From the NCBI GenBank assembly GCA_025965755.1, contig JAOPWI010000198.1, forward strand, positions 1 to 7,573: 7,573 bases of DNA, in the 5' to 3' direction. Below, in pieces: positions 1 through 5,810 of the stretch; the first letter of the stretch is position 1, and each line of letters begins with the position of its first letter. Both the position numbers and the translations under genes were made by a program. The notes beneath the pieces were generated by a model that did not search any database, was not told where the DNA came from, and was given only the letters and a program-made list of their open reading frames with translations. Source of the DNA: Frankiales bacterium. GTDB lineage: Bacteria > Actinomycetota > Actinomycetes > Mycobacteriales > SCTD01.

Positions 1-425
1 AGCTCGACGCGGGCATGTCGGGGCGGCAGCGCCAGGCGCAGCACGTCGTAGAGGGACCCGGCCCAGCGGTCGGCCACCGCGCGGGCCAGCGCCGCGACCT
101 CGGCCGACAGGACCGGCTCCGGGCTCACCACCGTCGTCAGGGGGGTCAGCGTGCGGTCGGACTGCTCCGCCCGCTCGAGCAGGATTCCGGCGACCTGCCG
201 GCCGGCGAACCGCACGCGCACCCGGCAGCCCGGCTGAGCGGCCTCGGACAGGGACTCCGGCACGGCGTAGTCGAAGGCGCGGTCCAGGTGCGGCAGGCCG
301 CTGTCGACGGCGACCCGGGCCACCGGCAGCGTCCTCGCCACGGGCTGCGCCGCGGGTGGCCGGCGGGCGGCCTTCGGTGCCAGCCCGGGCAGCGCCGACG
401 CGGCGTCGTCCCGGGTCCTGGTCAT
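1..425 (-). CDS. priA: Replication restart protein PriA (primosomal protein N'), N-terminal part, cut by window edge
   Basis: The first 141 residues are visible; the family is usually about 650-700 residues, so most of the gene lies left of the window. After a roughly 30-residue Ala/Pro/Arg-rich leader comes the recognisable start of the PriA DNA-binding domain: LPVARVAVDSGLPHLDRAFDYAVP (broken here as L33-D41 and S42-P56), then GCRVRVRFAGRQVAG near residues 66-80. PriA recognises forked DNA and reloads the replisome after fork collapse. Actinobacterial members are known from family annotation to lack detectable helicase motifs, but that part is not in view. The ATG at 425 is the first possible start because an in-frame TAG lies at 435-437 with no start codon between. 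No Shine-Dalgarno sequence precedes it, so it may be leaderless or start later. It is divergent from the nuclease gene at 590. Confidence 0.86.
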   Translation of the reverse strand, partial: MTRTRDDAASALPGLAPKAARRPPAAQPVARTLPVARVAVDSGLPHLDRAFDYAVPESLSEAAQPGCRVRVRFAGRQVAGILLERAEQSDRTLTPLTTVVSPEPVLSAEVAALARAVADRWAGSLYDVLRLALPPRHARVE

Positions 426-464
426 GCGGGCAGGCTAGGAGCCGGAGCCGACAGGGCGGGCCGG

Positions 465-505
465 CCGGCGGGTGCGGGTGTCCGGCGGGTGCGGGTGTCC
501 GGCGG
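465..505. repeat. 17-bp tandem repeat, 2.4 copies
   Basis: Two perfect copies of CCGGCGGGTGCGGGTGT occupy 465-481 and 482-498, followed by the first seven bases of a third copy (499-505). The repeat lies in the 164-bp region between the divergent priA and nuclease genes. A 17-bp unit is not a multiple of three, which agrees with a noncoding position. It may be a simple slippage product or a repeated protein-binding site; nothing in the sequence decides this. Confidence 0.85.
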
Positions 506-547
506 CCCGTCCCGGCCGGGTGGGACAGACCGCCGGTGCGCTCGGCG

Positions 548-571
548 CGGGTCCCGGACCTGTCGGACCCG
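548..571. promoter_or_regulatory. Inverted repeat upstream of the RecB-like nuclease gene
   Basis: The arms CGGGTCC (548-554) and GGACCCG (565-571) are perfect 7-bp complements around a 10-bp spacer, giving a centre-to-centre distance of 17 bp. The repeat ends 18 bp before the nuclease start codon and overlaps where a -35 region would lie. It could be an operator for a dimeric regulator or a chance palindrome in GC-rich DNA. Confidence 0.3.
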
Positions 572-576
572 GCACG

Positions 577-582
577 TAGCGT
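577..582 (+). promoter_or_regulatory. Candidate -10 element for a leaderless transcript of the nuclease gene
   Basis: TAGCGT fits the actinobacterial -10 pattern TAnnnT and ends 7 bp before the ATG at 590, so transcription could begin at or next to the A of the start codon. There is no Shine-Dalgarno sequence upstream of that ATG, which agrees with leaderless translation. No convincing -35 box is visible. Confidence 0.35.
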
Positions 583-589
583 CTCCGGC

Positions 590-1501
590 ATGACGATCGT
601 GGACGTGCCGCTCCCCGTGCTGGGGTCGCTGTCGCCCTCGCGTGCCAGCGACTTCATGACCTGTCCCCTGCTGTTCCGCTTCCGCACGATCGACCGGCTG
701 CCGCAGGCGCCGTCGAGCGCAGCGACCCGGGGCACGATGGTGCACGGCGTGCTCGAGCGGCTGTTCGACGTGCCGTCGGCCGAGCGCACGCCTGAGGCTG
801 CGGCGGCGCTGCTGCGCCCCGAGTGGGAGCGCCTGCTCACCGAGCAGCCCGAGCTCGGCGAGCTGTTCGCCGACGCCGCCGAGCTGGAGACGTGGCTGGC
901 CAGCGCCGCGAAGCTGCTCGAGGGCTACTTCGCGCTGGAGGACCCGCGTCGCCTCGAGCCTGCGGAGCGGGAGACGTCGGTGTCGGTCGTCCTGCCGGGC
1001 GGGCTGCGGCTGCGCGGCATCGTCGACCGGGTCGACGTGGCGCCCAGCGGCGCGGTCCGGGTGGTCGACTACAAGACCGGCCGGTCGCCGCGCGAGGCGT
1101 TCGAGGGCAAGGCTCTGTTCCAGATGAAGTTCTACGCGCTGGTGCTCTGGCGCACCCGCGGCGAGGTTCCGGCGCTGCTGCAGCTGATGTATCTGGGCGA
1201 CCGAGAGCTGCTGCGCTACGTGCCGGACGAGGCGGATCTGCGCGCGACCGAGCGCAAGCTGCTGGCGCTGTGGGCGGCGATCGAGCGGGCCACCCAGCGC
1301 CGGGAGTTCCCGCCGAGCCCCAGCAAGCTCTGCGGCTGGTGCGACCACCAGGCGCTGTGTCCCTCCTTCGGCGGCACGCCGCCGCCCTTCCCCGACGTCG
1401 TGCCCGGCCCGGACGAGTTGCTGCCGCACCAGCGCGCCGCCGCCGAGCGCACCGCGGCCCGGATCTGCGAGATGTCCGGGGATGGCGGGACACCGGCCTG
1501 A
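590..1501 (+). CDS. RecB family exonuclease with PD-(D/E)XK nuclease domain and iron-sulfur cysteines
   Basis: This 303-residue protein is a stand-alone nuclease domain of the RecB/AddB/Cas4 type (PDDEXK_1 family), expected to be a cytoplasmic DNA exonuclease in repair or recombination. The active-site motifs are all present in order: H52 in GTMVHGVLE, D146 in GIVDRVD, D160-Y-K162 in VVDYKTG, and Q178-xxx-Y182 in FQMKFYA. Four cysteines have the spacing of a 4Fe-4S cluster, one at C25 (SDFMTCPLLFRF) and three near the C terminus at C248, C251 and C257 (CGWCDHQALC). There is no helicase domain. The ATG at 590 is chosen because the protein then begins right before the conserved SPSRASDFMTCP motif, although the frame stays open further upstream. 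It is divergent from priA and followed by a hairpin. Physiological role and partner helicase are unknown. Confidence 0.9.
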   Translation: MTIVDVPLPVLGSLSPSRASDFMTCPLLFRFRTIDRLPQAPSSAATRGTMVHGVLERLFDVPSAERTPEAAAALLRPEWERLLTEQPELGELFADAAELETWLASAAKLLEGYFALEDPRRLEPAERETSVSVVLPGGLRLRGIVDRVDVAPSGAVRVVDYKTGRSPREAFEGKALFQMKFYALVLWRTRGEVPALLQLMYLGDRELLRYVPDEADLRATERKLLALWAAIERATQRREFPPSPSKLCGWCDHQALCPSFGGTPPPFPDVVPGPDELLPHQRAAAERTAARICEMSGDGGTPA

Positions 1502-1518
1502 CCGCGCCTGACGCGGTC
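1500..1518 (+). terminator. Hairpin at the stop codon of the nuclease gene, possible terminator
   Basis: GACCGCG (1500-1506) and CGCGGTC (1512-1518) form a perfect 7-bp GC-rich stem with the 5-base loop CCTGA, starting inside the TGA stop codon. No T-run follows, which is common for actinomycete terminators. It could reduce read-through into the aldolase gene 60 bp downstream. Confidence 0.45.
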
Positions 1519-1566
1519 GTGGCCCCGCGAGGTGAGCTGAGGCACACTGGCCGGACCAAGCCCTGC

Positions 1567-1572
1567 AGGAGG
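1567..1572 (+). promoter_or_regulatory. Ribosome binding site of the class II aldolase gene
   Basis: A perfect AGGAGG stands 6 nt before the GTG at 1579. It is the strongest Shine-Dalgarno sequence in the window and fixes the GTG as the start, although the frame is open far upstream and an ATG occurs 43 codons later. Confidence 0.85.
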
Positions 1573-1578
1573 ACCCGC

Positions 1579-2469
1579 GTGAGCATCACCGAGCAGCAGC
1601 CGACCGACGTCGCCCAGGCCCATGCCGACGAGCTCGTCACGGAGGCCGTGACGAGCGCGACCGCCAAGACCGCCCTCGATCAGCCCGCCGGCAGCAAGCC
1701 GCTGCGGATGGCCCTGCCCGAGACGTTCGAGACCGTCGAGCAGGAGCGAGCGCACCGCAAGGCCAAGCTCGCCGCGGCGTTCCGCATGTTCAGCAAGGCC
1801 GGCCTGGACGAGGGCGTCGCCGGCCACATCACGGTGCGCGACCCCCAGGAGCCGGACACCTTCTGGGTCAACCCGTTCGGCATGCACTTCAGCATGATCA
1901 AGAGCAGCGACCTGGTCCGGGTCAGCCACGAGGGCCAGGTCGTCGAGGGTGACCGGGCCGTCAACGGCGCGGCCGTGGCCATTCACTGCGCCGTGCACGC
2001 CGCGCGCCCCGACGTCCTCGCCGCGGCGCACGCGCACGGCCCGTACGGCAAGACGCTGTCGTCGCTGGAGATGACGGTGGAGCCGCTGACCCAGGACGCC
2101 TGCGCCTTTTACGAGGACGTGGGCATCTACGACGACTACACCGGCGTCGTGCTCGACAAGGCGGAGGGCGAGCGGATCGGCCGCGCCCTGGGCAGCCACA
2201 AGGCGGTCATCCTGCGCAACCACGGGATGCTGACGGTCGGCGAGACCGTCGACAGCGCCGCCTGGTGGTTCCTCACCCTGGAGCGCACCAGCCAGTCGCA
2301 GCTGATGGCCTACTCGGCGGCCGCCGGCCTGGGCGCCAAGCCGCGCCAGATCCGCCCGCAGGAGGCCGAGCAGACCCGCGGTCAGGTCGGGTTCGAGCTG
2401 GCCGGCTGGTTCCAGTTCCAGCCGATCTGGGAGCGCGTCAGCCGCGACAACCCGGACATCTTCGACTGA
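1579..2469 (+). CDS. Class II aldolase/adducin family protein
   Basis: The 296-residue product belongs to the class II aldolase/adducin N-terminal domain family (PF00596), zinc-dependent enzymes such as fuculose- or ribulose-phosphate aldolases/epimerases and uncharacterised relatives. The domain runs from about residue 55 to 270. Metal-binding histidines are visible at H151 and H153 (AAAHAHGPYGK) and H215 (LRNHGMLTVG). GVAGHITVRDP (residues 79-89) and WVNPFGMHF (96-104) are typical early motifs. The stretch VNGAAVAIHCAVHAARPDV (128-146) resembles the adducin-like branch; the catalytic glutamate of fuculose aldolase appears to be replaced by alanine here, so aldol chemistry is doubtful. The first roughly 45 residues are a variable Thr/Ala/Glu-rich extension. 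It starts at GTG 1579 after a perfect AGGAGG and stands alone between two hairpins. The substrate cannot be named. Confidence 0.9.
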   Translation: MSITEQQPTDVAQAHADELVTEAVTSATAKTALDQPAGSKPLRMALPETFETVEQERAHRKAKLAAAFRMFSKAGLDEGVAGHITVRDPQEPDTFWVNPFGMHFSMIKSSDLVRVSHEGQVVEGDRAVNGAAVAIHCAVHAARPDVLAAAHAHGPYGKTLSSLEMTVEPLTQDACAFYEDVGIYDDYTGVVLDKAEGERIGRALGSHKAVILRNHGMLTVGETVDSAAWWFLTLERTSQSQLMAYSAAAGLGAKPRQIRPQEAEQTRGQVGFELAGWFQFQPIWERVSRDNPDIFD

Positions 2470-2480
2470 CCGAACCCGGC

Positions 2481-2521
2481 CGCGACGGCGCCGCGCCCCG
2501 CAGGGGGCCGGCGCCGTCGCG
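2481..2521. terminator. Bidirectional terminator hairpin between convergent genes
   Basis: CGCGACGGCGCC (2481-2492) pairs perfectly with GGCGCCGTCGCG (2510-2521), a 12-bp stem. The loop region contains a second small stem, CCCC-GCA-GGGG, at its tip. It starts 12 bp after the aldolase stop and ends 10 bp before the stop of the minus-strand gene, so it can serve both. No T-run is present. Confidence 0.75.
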
Positions 2522-2530
2522 CTGTGCGGG

Positions 2531-2821
2531 TCAGCTGTCGAGCTCGTCGAAGCCGCCCGAGGACGGCTCGAAGCGGGCGGCGAACTCCGTCGGGGAGTAC
2601 GGCCGGTAGTCCTCGTCGCCGCGCCGGACGATCCAGTCACCGAACAGCGCCGGCCGGGTGCCCTTCGTGGTCGGCACCCAGACCGTGGCCACCGCCGTGC
2701 CGTCCGGACCCGGCGCCCAGGTCACCTGGCCGCCGCACCAGGCGGCGAGGTCGGCTGCCACCGCGTGCTCGTCGAACCGCAGGGCGACGACCTCCCGGGA
2801 GCCGTGGCGCGAGGGCGACAT
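2531..2821 (-). CDS. Small protein of unknown function (96 residues) with a phage-type GDWIV motif
   Basis: I do not recognise a characterised family. The middle (residues 28-65) is Trp- and Thr-rich and probably beta-stranded. The C-terminal part FGDWIVRRGDEDYRPYSPTEF followed by ARFEP (about 60-86; quoted in two pieces) resembles a short motif of the form GDWI(V/I)...(Y/F)xPxxPxxFxxxY that I recall from small phage and prophage proteins of unknown role. No signal peptide or membrane segment is visible. It is the last gene of a likely operon: its ATG lies 12 nt after the HAD phosphatase stop. No clear Shine-Dalgarno sequence precedes it, so it may rely on coupled translation. An ATG at 2829 is out of frame. 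The gene ends just before the 2481-2521 hairpin. Confidence 0.7.
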   Translation of the reverse strand: MSPSRHGSREVVALRFDEHAVAADLAAWCGGQVTWAPGPDGTAVATVWVPTTKGTRPALFGDWIVRRGDEDYRPYSPTEFAARFEPSSGGFDELDS

Positions 2822-2833
2822 GCCCGCATGATG

Positions 2834-3580
2834 TCAGTGTCCGGGGCGCTGCGCCGCAGGCTCGCGCGAAGCGGGGCGGGGCAGATCGGCCCGAGGTGCG
2901 GGGCGCCCGCCGCGCGCCAGCGCCCCCAGCGTGGCGACATCCACCGTCGCCAGCGACGGCAGCACCAGCCGGCGGGCGCTGGGCTCCAGCGCGACACCGG
3001 CCACGCTCGGGACCGCGACCACGGCACAGCCGGCGGCCTCGCCGCTGGCCACGCCGGACGGGGAGTCCTCGAGGACCACGCAGTCGGCCGGGTCGACGCC
3101 CAGGCGCTGGCAGGCCACGAGGTAGGGCTCGGGATGCGGCTTGCCGTGGACGACCTCGTCGCCGGCGACCGAGAGGGCGAACGGCCCGACGCCCTGGCCG
3201 AGCAGCGCGTCGACCAGCCTGCGGTAGGACGAGCTGACCAGCGCGGTCGGGACGCCGGCTCCGTGGAGCGCCAAGAGCAGCTCCTGCGCGCCGGGCAGCA
3301 GGACCAGCCGGTCGGCGAACAGCTCGACCATGCGGGCGAGCAGCCGGGCCGACGTGCTGGCCACGGTGGTCTCGTCGGCCGGGACGCCGTAGTGGCGCAG
3401 GATCATGGGGACGGCGGTCTCCAGCCGGGTGCCCACGATCTGGGCCTTGAGCTGCTCGTCCCAGCTGCCCCCGAGGTCGCGGGCCAGCTCCTCCTCGGCG
3501 ACGGTCCACAACGGCTCGCTGTCGATGAGCAGGCCGTCCATGTCGAACAGCACGGCGGCGGGCGTCAGGGGCGGGGACAC
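2834..3580 (-). CDS. HAD superfamily phosphatase/phosphomutase, beta-phosphoglucomutase-like
   Basis: The 248-residue protein is a cytoplasmic HAD hydrolase of subfamily I. Motif I is FDMDGLLIDSE with nucleophile D13 and acid/base D15; motif II is LVSSSYR with S116-S118; motif III is K147 in HGKPHPEPY; motif IV is LEDSPSG with E171-D172. The alpha-helical cap lies between about residues 22 and 90, as in beta-phosphoglucomutase and 2-deoxyglucose-6-phosphatase-like enzymes, so a small phosphorylated sugar is the likely substrate (inference). The final 25 residues are a Pro/Arg/Ala-rich tail not belonging to the fold. The GTG at 3580 is chosen because it lies immediately before the fold; the next Met (M14) is inside motif I. 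It starts 10 nt after the stop of sugar transferase A without a Shine-Dalgarno sequence, which suggests coupled translation within one operon. Confidence 0.9.
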   Translation of the reverse strand: MSPPLTPAAVLFDMDGLLIDSEPLWTVAEEELARDLGGSWDEQLKAQIVGTRLETAVPMILRHYGVPADETTVASTSARLLARMVELFADRLVLLPGAQELLLALHGAGVPTALVSSSYRRLVDALLGQGVGPFALSVAGDEVVHGKPHPEPYLVACQRLGVDPADCVVLEDSPSGVASGEAAGCAVVAVPSVAGVALEPSARRLVLPSLATVDVATLGALARGGRPAPRADLPRPASREPAAQRPGH

Positions 3581-3590
3581 CGGGAGCAGG

Positions 3591-4973
3591 CTAGTAGGCG
3601 CCCTTGCGCTGGACGACCGCGAAGACGGTCTTCCACAGGATCATGGCGTCGAGGGCGAGCGACCAGTTCTCGACGTAGTGCAGGTCCAGGCGTACCGACT
3701 CGTCCCAGGACAGGTCGCTGCGGCCGCTGATCTGCCACAGGCCGGTCAGCCCCGGCTTGACGAGCAGGCGGCGGCGCACGTCGTCGCCGTACTGCTCCAC
3801 CTCGCGCGGCAGCGGCGGCCGCGGGCCGACCAGCGACATGTCGCCGCGGACGATGTTCAACAGCTGAGGCAGCTCGTCCAGGGAGAAGGCGCGCAGCCAG
3901 CCGCCGACCGGCGTGATGCGCGGGTCGTCCTTCATCTTGAACAGCAGGCCGTCGGCCGCCTCGTTCCTGTCCTGCAGCTCGGCCAGCCGCGCCTCCGCGT
4001 CCACGTACATGCTGCGGAACTTGAACATGGTGAACGTCTTGCCGTCCGCCCCGACGCGGGTCTGCCGGAACAGGGCCGGACCGCCGCTGTTCAGGCGCAC
4101 CGCGATGGACACCGACAGCAGCAGCGGGAGCAGCACGAGCACCGCGGCCAGGGCGAGGGCCCGGTCCACCGTGCCCTTGAGCAGGCGGCGCCCGCCGCCG
4201 AACTCCGGCTCCTCGATGTGCAGGAGCGGCAGGCCGGCCACCGGCCGGATGTGGATGCGCGGGCCGGCGATGTCGGTGAGCGAGGGAGCGACGACGAGGT
4301 CGACCCCGCTGCCCTCGAGCTGCCACGACAGCCGGCGCAGGTCGGCCTGGGTGAGGTCGGACCACGCGCCGACGGCGACGGTGTCGGCCCCGGTGCGGCG
4401 CAGCGCCTCGACGATGGTGGTCGAGCTGCCGACGACGGGAACGCCCTCGACGGTCTCGCCCTGCGCGCGGTCGACGCAGGCGCCGACGACGGAGAAGCCG
4501 GCGTGGCTCTCCCGGCGCAGCTGGCGGACCAGCTCGGCGCAGGAGCGCTCGCGCCCGACGACGATGACCTTGTGCAGGCAGCGGCCGGAGGCCCGCATGC
4601 GGTGCAGCCACTGGCGGGCGGCGTAGCGCAGCAGCAGCGTCAGGCCGACCGACAGCGGGAGGGCGAGCAGGACGTACAGCCGGGCAAGGTCGAGCTTGAA
4701 GGCGTACGAGGTGAGAGCGACCAGGGCGAGCAGCCGCACCCCCGCGTCGAAGACCCGGCGGAACTCCTCGCTGCCCGTGCCGAGGAAGCGGGGCTCGTAG
4801 GCCCGGGTGGACGTGCAGGCGCCCACCCAGACGAAGGGCAGCGCGACCGAGGCCAGCAGGTAGAACTGCCCGATGTCCTGGCCGAAGCGCAGGGTCACGG
4901 CCACGACGGCGGCCAGCACGCCGGCCAGGAAGTCCATGACGACGAGCCGGTGCACCAGGCGGCGCTGCCAGGC
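3591..4973 (-). repeat. Copy A of a diverged tandem gene duplication
   Basis: This segment aligns without any insertion or deletion with 5859-7241, at a constant offset of 2268 bp. The longest identical DNA stretches I found are 32 bp (3661-3692 with 5929-5960) and 29 bp (4240-4268 with 6508-6536). The two copies are direct repeats on the same strand, so recombination between them would delete 2268 bp including the orphan gene at 5391. Confidence 0.85.
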
Positions 4974-5153
4974 CGGCGTACGCCGCTCCTCGATCACGGT
5001 GTCGACGGCGCGCTGGACCGGGGGCTCGATCTCCAGCGGCGGACCGGTGAGCGGGAGGGCGAGGGCGTCCACCGGCTGGCGGTCCCGGGCTGCAGGCTCG
5101 GAGCGCCGGAAGCCGTTCGGCAGCAGCTGCCGGACGCGCGACGTGGAGGCCAT
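3591..5153 (-). CDS. Exopolysaccharide polyprenyl-phosphate sugar phosphotransferase A
   Basis: With the ATG at 5153 the protein has 520 residues. It transfers a sugar phosphate from a nucleotide sugar to a polyprenyl phosphate carrier at the inner face of the membrane, the first step of surface polysaccharide synthesis. Four membrane helices (about 69-88, 97-114, 136-152, 158-176) are followed by a Rossmann-like domain from about 195 (KVIVVGRERS), a fifth membrane helix (about 331-354) and the bacterial sugar transferase domain (PF02397). The latter shows LFRQTRVG, KFRSM, LLFKMKDDPR, SLDELPQ with catalytic D426-E427, MSLVGPRPPLP, KPGLTGLWQISGRSDLSW and a C-terminal GAY. Start choice: ATG 5153 has GAGG 7 nt upstream; ATG 5246 (31 codons longer, behind AAGGGG) is also possible, but the added segment is low-complexity Ser/Pro/Gly and contains a G8 tract. 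Substrate sugar unknown. It is first in a likely operon with the HAD gene and a paralog of the gene at 5859. Confidence 0.92.
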   Translation of the reverse strand: MASTSRVRQLLPNGFRRSEPAARDRQPVDALALPLTGPPLEIEPPVQRAVDTVIEERRTPAWQRRLVHRLVVMDFLAGVLAAVVAVTLRFGQDIGQFYLLASVALPFVWVGACTSTRAYEPRFLGTGSEEFRRVFDAGVRLLALVALTSYAFKLDLARLYVLLALPLSVGLTLLLRYAARQWLHRMRASGRCLHKVIVVGRERSCAELVRQLRRESHAGFSVVGACVDRAQGETVEGVPVVGSSTTIVEALRRTGADTVAVGAWSDLTQADLRRLSWQLEGSGVDLVVAPSLTDIAGPRIHIRPVAGLPLLHIEEPEFGGGRRLLKGTVDRALALAAVLVLLPLLLSVSIAVRLNSGGPALFRQTRVGADGKTFTMFKFRSMYVDAEARLAELQDRNEAADGLLFKMKDDPRITPVGGWLRAFSLDELPQLLNIVRGDMSLVGPRPPLPREVEQYGDDVRRRLLVKPGLTGLWQISGRSDLSWDESVRLDLHYVENWSLALDAMILWKTVFAVVQRKGAY

Positions 5154-5195
5154 GTCGTTGCCTCGGCCGCCGGACCCCGACCTTGACGACCCGAC

Positions 5196-5203
5196 GGGGG
5201 GGG
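5196..5203. repeat. Homopolymer tract of eight G (eight C on the coding strand)
   Basis: The tract lies between the two possible start codons of sugar transferase A (5153 and 5246). If translation begins at 5246 it encodes part of a Ser-Pro-Pro stretch and a length change would shift the frame. If translation begins at 5153 it lies in the leader. Sequencing errors are also common in such tracts. Confidence 0.9.
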
Positions 5204-5376
5204 ACGCGACCGGGGAAGCCGACCGTGGTGGGCTGTCCTCGACCATCCGCACCCCTTCACCGCGCTCGTCGCTCGTCGCCCTGGCCTGAACGCAGCGTGC
5301 CGGGGCCCGCCCGTTCACCCCTCGCCTCGCTACACCCGAGCCGCTTGTCTGCCGAAGAAGATGTGAACCCTCTCCC

Positions 5377-5382
5377 AGAAGG
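5377..5382 (+). promoter_or_regulatory. Ribosome binding site of the orphan gene
   Basis: AGAAGG stands 8 nt before the ATG at 5391. An in-frame TGA at 5364-5366 with no start codon in between confirms this ATG as the first possible start. Confidence 0.6.
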
Positions 5383-5390
5383 CGACCTCC

Positions 5391-5798
5391 ATGACCTCTT
5401 CCGCAGACCGGGCCGGACTCCTGCTCGAGGAGCTGGCTGACGCGGACGGCACCCGGCTCGTCACCCTTGCACGTTACGGACGCCGTCGCACCGACGCACC
5501 GGCCTTCCGCGGACGCTGCCTGGCGCCGGAGTATCTGGAGGCCGTGGCGAACGGCGAGTGGACCCCAGACGACGAGGCGCTGCTCGGGCAGCTGGTCGAG
5601 CGGGCCGAGGCGGCCGCCCTGCCCAAGGTCAGCTGGCGGCACCGCCGCGGCCTGCGCAACGCCCTGCGCGCCACCACCGTGTCCCTGCTCACCGAGCAGG
5701 TGGCCTCTCCGGCCTGGCAGCGTCGTCGCGGCGACCTGGCCATGGCGTGGACGAGCGCCATGGGCCCGCTGCCGGCCTGTCGCCAGCCGCCGAGCTAG
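5391..5798 (+). CDS. Hypothetical protein (135 residues) between the two sugar transferases
   Basis: I do not recognise this family. The N-terminal third contains LLLEELADADG and an Arg-rich LARYGRRR (about 26-33); the centre PEYLEAVANGEWTPDDEALL (46-65) is followed by a predicted amphipathic helix (60-76) and a basic stretch SWRHRRGLRNALR (81-93). The C-terminal part is helical with a SPAWQRRRGDLAMAW segment. There is no signal peptide or membrane helix, and the only cysteines are C43 and one near the C terminus. It is probably a small cytoplasmic basic protein. A good ribosome binding site, an in-frame stop just upstream and a hairpin just downstream support it as a real single gene. It is divergent from transferase A and convergent with transferase B. 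The location suggests, but does not prove, a link to surface glycan synthesis. Confidence 0.72.
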   Translation: MTSSADRAGLLLEELADADGTRLVTLARYGRRRTDAPAFRGRCLAPEYLEAVANGEWTPDDEALLGQLVERAEAAALPKVSWRHRRGLRNALRATTVSLLTEQVASPAWQRRRGDLAMAWTSAMGPLPACRQPPS

Positions 5799-5810
5799 CC
5801 GCCGAGCGTC

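Noticed and set aside
15..593. A plus-strand open frame opposite priA and across the control region
   Set aside because: It runs through the 17-bp tandem repeat and opposite the clear PriA N-terminal motifs.
422..1429. A minus-strand open frame opposite the RecB-like nuclease that runs into the priA start
   Set aside because: It is compositionally biased, without motifs, and conflicts with the nuclease gene and the short control region.
590..1501. The nuclease as a CRISPR Cas4 protein
   Set aside because: The cysteine and active-site layout is similar, but no CRISPR repeats or other cas genes are present and the neighbour is priA.
1216..2640. A minus-strand open frame of more than 400 codons opposite the aldolase gene
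   Set aside because: It has no recognisable domain, and the plus strand carries the aldolase motifs and a perfect ribosome binding site.
3405..5186. A long plus-strand open frame antisense to sugar transferase A and the HAD gene
   Set aside because: It is Gln/Arg/Ala/Gly-rich with no domain and mirrors the codon pattern of the real genes on the other strand; all conserved motifs lie on the minus strand.
5256..5368. TTCACC at 5256-5261 and 5314-5319 and GTGAAC at 5363-5368 as operator copies between transferase A and the orphan gene
   Set aside because: Six-base matches with irregular spacing are expected by chance, and no longer shared consensus surrounds them.
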